This document shows, piece after piece, positions 17,346 to 25,400 of a DNA stretch of 49,307 bases. The DNA is from Fidelibacterota bacterium. GTDB taxonomy: Bacteria > Fidelibacterota > UBA2242 > JAOZSR01. The position numbers and the translations under genes were made by a program. Positions within the stretch are counted from its first letter, which is position 1. Each line of letters opens with the position of its first letter. The notes under the pieces are model-generated. The model made no database searches, was not told the origin of the DNA, and was given only the letters and a program-made list of their open reading frames with translations. The DNA is taken from positions 45,618-94,924 of the forward strand of contig JAOZSR010000001.1 of NCBI GenBank assembly GCA_029939575.1, written 5' to 3'.

Positions 17346-18497
17346 ATGAAAAAAATATCAATTCTTGGTTCAACAGGTTCTATCGGCAAAAATTCTTTGA
17401 ATGTTGTTGATGCATTGTCAGAAAAATTTGAAGTGTCCTATCTGACAGCTGGTAGTAATTCCACAGAATTGATCAGGCAGGCTCGTAAATATAGACCGAA
17501 GTCTATCGCGATAGCCGACGAGAAGCAATACAAAATAGTGAAAGAGGAATTAACCGATCTAAATATTGAAGTGCTGACTGGTAGAAAGGGAATTTTAGAA
17601 ATATCACAAAAATCTGATGTTGATATGGTTATGAATGCAATTGTCGGTGCTCCGGGACTGGAACCTACTTATTATGCTATCAAAGCCGGTGCTGATATTG
17701 CGCTTTCCAACAAAGAATCTCTGGTCATGGCTGGTGAAATAATTATGAAAATGTTACCGGAATATGGGGTTAAACTATTCCCGGTTGATAGTGAACACAG
17801 CGCTATCTGGCAATGTTTGGCAGGAGAAAAACCGGAATCAATTAACAAGTTGATTTTGACTGGATCTGGCGGGCCTTTCAGAACCTGGAATTATAATAAG
17901 TTCTCAATAATTAAACCGGAACATGCTTTGAAGCATCCTACCTGGGAAATGGGGAAAAAAATTACAATTGATTCTGCGACAATGATGAATAAAGGGCTGG
18001 AAGTAATTGAAGCCCGCTGGCTTTTTGATATTAAAGGTGAAAATATTGAAGTCATTATTCATCCCCAGTCAATAATTCATTCTATGGTGGAATTTTCTGA
18101 TGGTTCGATCAAGGCTCAATTAGGTTTGCCGGACATGAGGTTGCCAATTCAATATGCTATGAATTATCCTGACAGAATGAAGATTTCCTGGGAGAATACT
18201 GATTTTGCGAAAATAGGGCAATTAACTTTTGAAGAGCCGGATTATCAAAAATTTCCAAATCTTAAACTTGCTTATGATGTATTGAAACTTGGTGGCACTG
18301 CTCCGGCAATTTTAAATGTAATAAATGAAATGGCTGTCTATCTTTTCCTTGACAATAGAATCAAATTTACTGATATTTCGTTATATGTTGAGAAGGGGTT
18401 GGAAAAACTGAAAATAATTGATAATCCCAAACTTGAAGATATTTTAGAAGTAGAAAAAATTGCACATGATTTTGTAATGAAAACATTAAATAAATAA
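17346..18497 (+). CDS. dxr: 1-deoxy-D-xylulose 5-phosphate reductoisomerase
   Basis: 383 residues. Second enzyme of the MEP isoprenoid pathway, converting DXP to 2-C-methylerythritol 4-phosphate with NADPH and a divalent metal. The N-terminal Rossmann motif ILGSTGSIGKNSLNVVD binds NADPH. ALSNKESLVMAGE, FPVDSEHSAIWQCL (metal Asp and Glu), the flexible-loop HPTWEMGKKITIDSATMMNK and IHPQSIIHSMVEFSDGS are all intact. AGGAG precedes the ATG. It supplies the isopentenyl diphosphate consumed by uppS in the same cluster, and is followed by rseP after 33 bp. That dxr-rseP order is widely conserved. Confidence 0.97.
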   Translation: MKKISILGSTGSIGKNSLNVVDALSEKFEVSYLTAGSNSTELIRQARKYRPKSIAIADEKQYKIVKEELTDLNIEVLTGRKGILEISQKSDVDMVMNAIVGAPGLEPTYYAIKAGADIALSNKESLVMAGEIIMKMLPEYGVKLFPVDSEHSAIWQCLAGEKPESINKLILTGSGGPFRTWNYNKFSIIKPEHALKHPTWEMGKKITIDSATMMNKGLEVIEARWLFDIKGENIEVIIHPQSIIHSMVEFSDGSIKAQLGLPDMRLPIQYAMNYPDRMKISWENTDFAKIGQLTFEEPDYQKFPNLKLAYDVLKLGGTAPAILNVINEMAVYLFLDNRIKFTDISLYVEKGLEKLKIIDNPKLEDILEVEKIAHDFVMKTLNK

Positions 18498-18530
18498 TTT
18501 ATTTTAAAATAAGAAGGGAACTAAATATAT

Positions 18531-19604
18531 ATGGCAACACTATTTGGGATTATGATTGTAATAGGCGGAGTAATCTTCATCCATGAATTGGGACATTACA
18601 CTTTTGCTAAATTGACAGGAATGAGGGTGGAAACTTTTTCTTTAGGATTTCCACCTAAAATATTTGGCAAAAAAATCGGTGAAACTGAATATTGTATTTC
18701 TGCGATTCCAATTGGTGGATATGTTAAAGTTACGGGAGTAATAGATGAAAGTATGGATACGGAAGGAGCAAAAAGTGAAGAGTCATTTTCCTTTGCTAAT
18801 AAAAATACTTTGCAAAAAGCTCTTTTTATTACCGGTGGTGTGATTTTCAATGTTATCCTTGCTTTTGTTGTTTTTTCAATAATAACGGCTACAAATGGAA
18901 TATATGAACCTCGTCCCGAATCAATAGTTGACCAGGTTGTGCCTGATTATCCGGCAGAAAAGGCCGGAATTATGTCAAATGATGAAATAATTTCTGTTAA
19001 CGGAATAAATACTCCAACCTGGAAAGAAATGACTAATATTATTCATGCACATCCAAAGCAGAAAATTTCTATTGAATGGTCAAGAAACGGTGAAATGTTT
19101 AGTGCAGACCTTGTAACAGAAGCAACAAAAATTGTTGAAGGTGGTGAGTTTAAAGAGGTTGGTGTAATTGGAATAAGTGCATCTACAATTAAAAAGGATG
19201 CTACATTTTTACAATGTTTAAATAATGGTTGGAAGCAAACATATTACTGGTTAAAAATCGATTTTATATCTTTAAAGGCATTGATTAGTGGAAAGGAGTC
19301 TATGAAAAATATCGGCGGCCCAATACTCATTGCCCGATTAGCCGGAGAAACAGCCAAATCTGGCTTGAGCAATCTATTTGCTTTAATGGCAATAATCAGT
19401 GTTAATCTGGGATTAATTAACATTTTACCAATACCAGCTCTTGATGGTGGACATCTTGTTGTTGTTTTAATAGAAGGCATTATTAAGAAACCATTATCAT
19501 TGAAAATTAAATTACGAATACAGCAGGTTGGTTTGGCAATAATATTGTCATTAATTGTTTTGGTCTTATACAATGATATTACCCGCTGGATTCAGGGATT
19601 TTAA
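18531..19604 (+). CDS. rseP: Site-2 intramembrane metalloprotease RseP
   Basis: 357-residue inner-membrane zinc protease. The first membrane segment holds the HELGH motif (His18, Glu19, His22). GGYVKVTGV is the membrane-reentrant loop. One PDZ domain spans about residues 125-200 (DYPAEKAGIMSNDEIISVNG). The last part, LINILPIPALDGGHLVVV, contains the third metal ligand Asp in the LDG motif. E. coli RseP has two PDZ domains and about 450 residues; this single-PDZ form is common outside Proteobacteria. It cleaves anti-sigma factors and remnant signal peptides. The anti-sigma protein encoded at 21422-21661 has no membrane segment, so it is not an obvious substrate. Confidence 0.95.
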   Translation: MATLFGIMIVIGGVIFIHELGHYTFAKLTGMRVETFSLGFPPKIFGKKIGETEYCISAIPIGGYVKVTGVIDESMDTEGAKSEESFSFANKNTLQKALFITGGVIFNVILAFVVFSIITATNGIYEPRPESIVDQVVPDYPAEKAGIMSNDEIISVNGINTPTWKEMTNIIHAHPKQKISIEWSRNGEMFSADLVTEATKIVEGGEFKEVGVIGISASTIKKDATFLQCLNNGWKQTYYWLKIDFISLKALISGKESMKNIGGPILIARLAGETAKSGLSNLFALMAIISVNLGLINILPIPALDGGHLVVVLIEGIIKKPLSLKIKLRIQQVGLAIILSLIVLVLYNDITRWIQGF

Positions 19605-19710
19605 GATACTAATTTAAAAATAATGATTACCATAAAAAAAGTGTTGATTTTTTAGAAAATAAAATTTAAATAACCTTATGCGATTTTAAATTTAACGGAG
19701 AGCCTTTAAA

Positions 19711-20742
19711 ATGGATTTATTTCAGAAATCTAATATAGAAAATTACTTAAATGCTAAACCTGATAGTATGCATTTTGCTCAGTTGGCAGAAGTTTTATTA
19801 AATGAAAATGAACCGGAGGCTGCTGTTGAAATTTGTAAAAACGGATTAAAATTATTACCAAAATCATCAGAAGGCTATTTTGTATATTCCCTGGCTCTGT
19901 TTCAATTAAATAAATATATTGAAGGCCTTGAACAATTAAAATTGTGCATAAAATCTGATCCGGGATATTTACAGGCTTATTATCTTCTTGTAAAAAATGG
20001 GAAAAAAGAATTGCCATCCGAAGAATTAATTACCTATTATAAAAAGATTCAGAGATTAAATCCATTTGATCTAAGTGTTTCCGGAGAAATATCTAAACTC
20101 TCTGAAAAAATAGAAGCAAAGTATAAAGCAGAAGCTCTTCAAAGAGAGGAAAATGCCAGAAGAGAGGCTGAAAAGCAAAAGAAAATTCAACAGGAAGAAG
20201 AAAATAGAGTTATTGAAAAGAAAGATGTGCAACTAAATGAACAGGAAGAAAAATCTAAAAACCCGGAGACCGAAAAAAATATTTTCGTTAAAAAAATAAC
20301 ACCTGCTGAAATACCGGAATCTGTAGCTCATTTAGGACCTGCCATGGAAACTCCGGCAGAACCTGAAATTCCAAAATCTGAAAAAGTAGTGGTAAAGCAA
20401 AAATCTTCTATTGGAATTAAAATGGCCGATGATGATGACGAATCTGAAATTATTGAGCAGGCTAAAATCTCACCAAAAGTTGAGTCTAAAAAAGAAACAA
20501 AAGTTCAGAAAAAAGAGAATAAAAAAGCCAAATCCGGGCGGGCAATTGATAAAGAAAATGAAAAAGTTGAATTAAATATTCCCATACCTACCCTGACTTT
20601 TGTTGAAGTGTTAAAAAAACAAAAATTGTTTGACCAGGCTTTAAGAATTCTTGAGATATTAGAAGAAAAATCTGCTGATAAAAGTCGTATTGAAAAAGCA
20701 AGGGCCGAAATAATCCAGTTAAAAGCCCAGGAAGCCCTCTAA
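19711..20742 (+). CDS. TPR protein with charged central linker
   Basis: 343 residues, no signal peptide, probably cytoplasmic. Residues 1-130 form tetratricopeptide-like helix pairs (FAQLAEVLLNENEPEAAVEI, EGYFVYSLALFQLNKYIEGL, AYYLLVKN). Residues about 130-285 are a Glu/Lys/Gln-rich, low-complexity region, at first likely a coiled coil and then disordered. The C-terminal 50 residues carry another helical repeat, TLTFVEVLKKQKLFDQALRI, that resembles a TPR half. A protein-interaction scaffold is likely, but the partner is unknown. It lies 106 bp after rseP. TGGAGAG-like purine-rich sequence precedes the ATG. Proteins of this layout are frequent and poorly conserved in FCB genomes. Confidence 0.75.
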   Translation: MDLFQKSNIENYLNAKPDSMHFAQLAEVLLNENEPEAAVEICKNGLKLLPKSSEGYFVYSLALFQLNKYIEGLEQLKLCIKSDPGYLQAYYLLVKNGKKELPSEELITYYKKIQRLNPFDLSVSGEISKLSEKIEAKYKAEALQREENARREAEKQKKIQQEEENRVIEKKDVQLNEQEEKSKNPETEKNIFVKKITPAEIPESVAHLGPAMETPAEPEIPKSEKVVVKQKSSIGIKMADDDDESEIIEQAKISPKVESKKETKVQKKENKKAKSGRAIDKENEKVELNIPIPTLTFVEVLKKQKLFDQALRILEILEEKSADKSRIEKARAEIIQLKAQEAL

Positions 20743-20780
20743 AACTCTATTCCAAATTATTATCTTGTGTGAATTCCAGT

Positions 20781-20802
20781 GCACGGGCAAGCCTGCCTGT
20801 GC
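20781..20802. repeat. GC-rich hairpin between convergent genes
   Basis: GCACGGGCA (20781-20789), loop AGCC, TGCCTGTGC (20794-20802) form a nine-pair stem with one G-T wobble in very AT-rich surroundings. No T run follows on either strand. It may be a REP-like dispersed element or a weak terminator between the TPR and OsmC genes. Confidence 0.5.
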
Positions 20803-20848
20803 CGAGGAATATTCATAAAGCTAGGTTTGATTACACCTTCTTCTGTTT

Positions 20849-21268
20849 TTAATTTTCCGGATTAATATTTATTTTATAAGACATTTCAGCTGTTTTACTT
20901 AGCATTGCTGTTACGCTACAATATTTATCAGAAGACAATCCAACCGCTTTTTTAATTTTTTTTAAATCCAGATCCTCTCCGAAAAAATTAAAATCCATAT
21001 GAATTTTTGAAAATACTTTTGGATGATCATCTTTTCTTTCGGCTGAAACATTGACTGACAAATCATCTATATTAACCCGCATCTTTTTTAAGAGAGATAT
21101 TACATCTATTGAAGTGCAACCGCCCAGTCCCATTAAAATCATTTCCATTGGAGTGCTGCCACCTTCATTACCACCTATTTTATTTAATGTATCCATTACA
21201 ACCCAATGATTTGAATTTCCTTTTGCTATTAAAGTTGCACCTTTTGCTTGTTTTACTGTTACTTCCAT
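20849..21268 (-). CDS. OsmC/Ohr family protein
   Basis: 139 residues, typical length. The two peroxidatic cysteines are Cys51 in LMGLGGCTSIDVISLLKKMR and Cys117 in SDKYCSVTAMLSK. The STPMEMILMGLGGC block matches the YhfA/OsmC-like branch rather than the Ohr branch. Family members reduce organic hydroperoxides with thiols from a dihydrolipoyl or similar donor. It lies 153 bp downstream of, and on the same strand as, the sigma/anti-sigma pair, which suggests a link to redox stress control. Cytoplasmic, no signal peptide. An upstream purine stretch (GGAGAAACT) before the ATG is a reasonable ribosome-binding site. Confidence 0.9.
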   Translation of the reverse strand: MEVTVKQAKGATLIAKGNSNHWVVMDTLNKIGGNEGGSTPMEMILMGLGGCTSIDVISLLKKMRVNIDDLSVNVSAERKDDHPKVFSKIHMDFNFFGEDLDLKKIKKAVGLSSDKYCSVTAMLSKTAEMSYKININPEN

Positions 21269-21421
21269 AGTTTCTCCGAATTTTTTTAATGTATTATCAA
21301 AATATACAGGACAGTTAATTTGTTTTAATCCTTTTAATTACGCCGATTTTTTCATTTTTTTATGCACTTGTTAATATATTGTGCCTAAATGTCTTAATGC
21401 TATGATTTATTTCCAGGTTAT

Positions 21422-21661
21422 TTATTCTTTTTTTGGTGATAAATTTAATTTGGCAAAAAGTTTTTTATCAACATCAGCCGGAATATCATCGAAATTGTCA
21501 ACAATTCGATATAATTTTACAACCTTTTTGATTTTATCAACATACACTGAACAGTCAGGACATTCATTAATATGCTGTTTTACAAGTTTGCATGGTTCTG
21601 ATTCAATATCTTCACCAAGATATTTGCATACTTCAAAAAACTTTATGTTAATTTTTTTCAT
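21422..21661 (-). CDS. Zinc-binding anti-sigma factor
   Basis: 79 residues. C24-x5-H30-x3-C34-x2-C37 (in PCKLVKQHINECPDC) matches the HxxxCxxC zinc motif of anti-sigma factors of the ZAS type. The remainder is a short helical C-terminus and there is no membrane segment. That resembles soluble, redox-sensing anti-sigma factors such as RsrA more than membrane-bound ones. Its first ATG overlaps the end of the sigma gene by four bases (21658-21661), so the two are translationally coupled. It probably binds and inhibits that sigma factor. Whether oxidation or zinc loss releases the sigma is inference from the family. Confidence 0.82.
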   Translation of the reverse strand: MKKINIKFFEVCKYLGEDIESEPCKLVKQHINECPDCSVYVDKIKKVVKLYRIVDNFDDIPADVDKKLFAKLNLSPKKE

Positions 21662-22254
21662 AGTAAATCCTCTTCTTTTACTATTTTCTCTAATTTTTCT
21701 TTGAGAAAGTTCCTGGCTCTCATTAGTCTTATTTTGGTGTTAGACTCTGAAATATTAAGGATTTTACTGGTATCCTTAACTGAAGTGCCATGAAGATCAC
21801 GTAGAATAAATATTGTGCGATACATACCCGGAAGTTCTTTTAATACTGAGTTGATTTTGGAACGAATATGCTTATGACCGATTTTTTCATAGTCAATTTC
21901 GTGCCATTCAGATAGCACTTCATTCTTGATTTGCTCTGAATCCGGATCATCGAGGGAAATGTTAAATTTTTCCGGTGATCTGGATTTAATCAGGCGTAGC
22001 CCTAGATTTACTGCAATTCTATATAACCAGGTGTAAAAAGATGAATTACCTTCAAACTGATGAATCTTATTTAACATCACCATGAAGGTTTCCTGTAAAA
22101 TGTCTTCGGCGTCCTGTTCATTTCCCAGCATTCTTAATGCAAGGTGGTAAATTCTATTTTCATAGAGAGATACCAGACTCGACAGTGCGTTTCTGTCACC
22201 AGATTGCGCTTTTAACACAATTTGTTTTTCTGTTTTTAAATTAATTTTTTCCAT
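21658..22254 (-). CDS. ECF RNA polymerase sigma factor
   Basis: 198 residues from ATG 22254; a TTG six bases earlier would add two residues and is less likely. Region 2 includes YHLALRMLGNEQDAEDILQE and FYTWLYRIAVNLGLRLIK. Region 4 includes ELPGMYRTIFILRDLHGTS, the helix-turn-helix and ESNTKIRLMRARNFLKEKL. There is no sigma-3 domain, so it is an extracytoplasmic-function sigma. It is cotranscribed with its putative anti-sigma factor and shares a 208-bp divergent region with the C25 peptidase operon. Regulon candidates visible here are its own operon, osmC and the peptidase operon; none is proven by a recognised promoter motif. Confidence 0.93.
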   Translation of the reverse strand: MEKINLKTEKQIVLKAQSGDRNALSSLVSLYENRIYHLALRMLGNEQDAEDILQETFMVMLNKIHQFEGNSSFYTWLYRIAVNLGLRLIKSRSPEKFNISLDDPDSEQIKNEVLSEWHEIDYEKIGHKHIRSKINSVLKELPGMYRTIFILRDLHGTSVKDTSKILNISESNTKIRLMRARNFLKEKLEKIVKEEDLL

Positions 22255-22462
22255 ACACAAATTTATAAAAATTTTCTAACAAATCCAGATATTGAAATAT
22301 TTTATTCCAACTTTTTATTAGAGAACCGAGAATTAGATAAGTTACAGGAAGAACACTTTTGATTAGATTATCTCAGGAAAATATAGGATTTTTTTGAAAA
22401 ACCACTTGCGATTTATTGTTATTTATCTGCTTGGTTTTTTTCGATGATTATATTATTTTGAA
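22255..22462. promoter_or_regulatory. Divergent control region, sigma factor versus C25 operon
   Basis: A 208-bp AT-rich spacer between two divergent operons. It must carry both promoters. I could not identify matching ECF-type -35/-10 pairs by eye. Confidence 0.45.
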
Positions 22463-25400
22463 TTGATTAAGATTAGGAGTTTTGAAATAAAAAAATATTC
22501 TATAAAAACATTAATTATCATATTATTAAAGATTTTTTTGCTTTCTTTTTTATCCTTCATATCCCTTGCAGCGGAAGATATTGTAATTAAAGAAACATCT
22601 CTCGGAAATACTACAATATTATCCATCAAACTTCCAAACCCTGTAATCGAAATAATATCCACATCACAAGGAAAAGCAAGTAGCATAAAAATCCCCGGTC
22701 TTTCCAAAACCTCGATAAATGGCCAGCCGACTTTACCCTGTTTTCATAAATTATTAAATGGCAAAAAGGAGCAATTTTCTTATCGTTATGAAATAATAGC
22801 AAAAGAGATTATTCAACTTGAAGAAAATGTCCAAATATTTATGGATCGTCCCAAAGATGAACCGGATAAAATTATAGAATGGCGGAATGAAGAAAATAAT
22901 TATTCAGAACAAATTCTTAATGTTTCAGATGTTGGTATGATAAAAAATCTACCTGTATCGGCTTTATATTTTTATCCTGTTAAAATGATTAACAATAGAC
23001 AAATAGAGTATATTAGTAAGGCCAAAATTTATATTGAAAAAAGCAAAATTCCCGGAGTTATTACTGTAACAGAATCTAAAAATAAATTCGCTAAAGCACT
23101 GGGATTTGAAAAAAAACAGGATATATTATTTCACCCTTTAAAAAAATTATCAACTTATGATGATGAAAATACTGAGCAAATAAAAATTTTATTGGACACA
23201 ACCGGAATTTTTAGAATCTACAGGAGTGATTTATCGAAAAAATATTCCAATATAAAAAATCAGGATCCAAGGAACTTTTCAATCAGAAATCGGGGAAAAG
23301 AAATCCCAATTTTTGTAAAAGGTGAGAATGATGGCAGTTTTGATAATACTGATTTTATTGAATTTCTTGGTGAAAGAAATCCCAATTCTGTAGCTGATTA
23401 TGAATTTGATCCATTTACTGATAATAATGTTTATTGGTTATCCTGGGAAGAGGGGCGAGGTTTGCGATTTGCTGAGGAATCGGTGTTACCTAATCTGCCA
23501 ACAAATAAAGTGATTCAGCCCGTTGATTATGATTATGTTGCGCATATTGAAAAAAATCAGAAATTTGAAACCATGGGATATATCCACACTAATCATTTAA
23601 CCCATGAACATGATCAATGGTTTTTTGACAACATGGTTGTTGCCGGTACATCCCAGGAATTCACGTTTAATTTGAATTGGCCAAACACATCAACCTCCAA
23701 ATTAATAAATTACCGAGTTGCATTGCAAAGCATTACTTTGACCTCGAATAATCAGGCCAGGATATATATTAATGGAAATGATGTAGGCGAGGGAAGTTGG
23801 AGTTGGCAGCAAACAGGCATAATATCAGAGCAGGCCGGATTAATTCCGGAAAATAATATCCTTAAGCACGGTGAAAATAATCTAACAATTCTTTCGGAAA
23901 TTAATCCTGATGATCCTTATGCAACATTTGCTCTTGATTGGATTGAAATTAAATATTTTAAAAAATTTATCGCCAAAAATGATTACATTGAATTTCACCG
24001 TCCTACAGGTCAGGTAAATGGAGATTACCAATTTAGAATCAAAGGATTTCAATCCCAGGATATTTCAATTTATAAAAAAGGTTTGTCAAAAATTCGTGAT
24101 TTTGAAATATTTTTTGATGAAAGTGATGAAACTTTTACGATTAAAATGCAGGATTATATCAATTCTGAGGTTGAATATATTGCGGCAGCAGGTGAATCAA
24201 TTTTGTCTCCGGATTCTATTGAAATTGTAACTCTTAATAATGTCTTATCTGAAACAGATGGATGTGAGCATTTGTGCATTGTGGCTGATCCTTTTTGGGA
24301 AACCAGCCAGGAATTAGAAGATTTTTATAATAATCAGGGAGTTGAATGTCTTCGGGTGAAATGCAGTGATATTTATAACCAGTTTAACCATGGTATTAAA
24401 AGCCCCTATGCTATAAAACAATTTCTGGTGCAGATGAGTCAGGTATGGTCAGAAACACCAAAGTATGTCCTTCTAATAGGTGATGCTAATATTAAAAACA
24501 GAGATTTAGATTTTTTGCCAACAGTTTGTTTTCAGACATATAAATATGGAGCAGCACCAACAGATCACTGGTTTACGACTTTAAATGAAAATGACATAGT
24601 GCCGGATTTTGCAATTGGCCGCTTTCCATGTGGTACTGTTGAGGAGTTGGAAACAATGATCCGAAAACGAATTGCTTATGATGAAGAACAGGTGATTGAT
24701 TCCTGGCGTGATCATTATTTATTTATTGCCGGATATGAAGATAGTTTCAAAGACCAGACAGATTATTTAATTAAAGACAGAGTAAATCCTCCCTGTACAA
24801 TCGACCGGTTGCTTGTGAATCCCTCATCTTTGGCTACGGAATACTTTGGAGGTACCGATTCATTAATTAATAAATTCAATCGAGGGTTGGCGCTCATTAA
24901 TTATATGGGACATGGTGGCGGAGCAGTCTGGGCTGATAAATCCTTGTTTACATTGGATGATATTAGTTTATTAAACAATAAAGACAAACTTCCTTTTTGC
25001 TCGAGTCTGACATGTTTTACAGCAGATTTTGCTGCCAGATCCAGTTTGGGCGAATCCTTAATAGAATATGAAGATGGTGGTGCAATTGGACTCTGGGGTG
25101 CTTCCGGAATCGGCTGGATTATTAATGATTTCCTTCTTGGCCAAACTTTATTTGATTTTATCGATAAACCGGAATTAACAGTTGGTGAAGCAATTTTATG
25201 TACTAAAACATGGTATATTGCCGAAAATCCATTTTTTGGCTACCTGAAGCCCAGTATGGTCTATCAGTATAATTTACTCGGTGATCCGGCTGTAAATTTG
25301 AATAAACCTCAAAGTCAAGCTGAACTGACTCTTGCGAATTATGAATTTGAATCCGGTGAAACCTTTAATGTGGATGTTAGTTTACCATTTAATAACGGCT

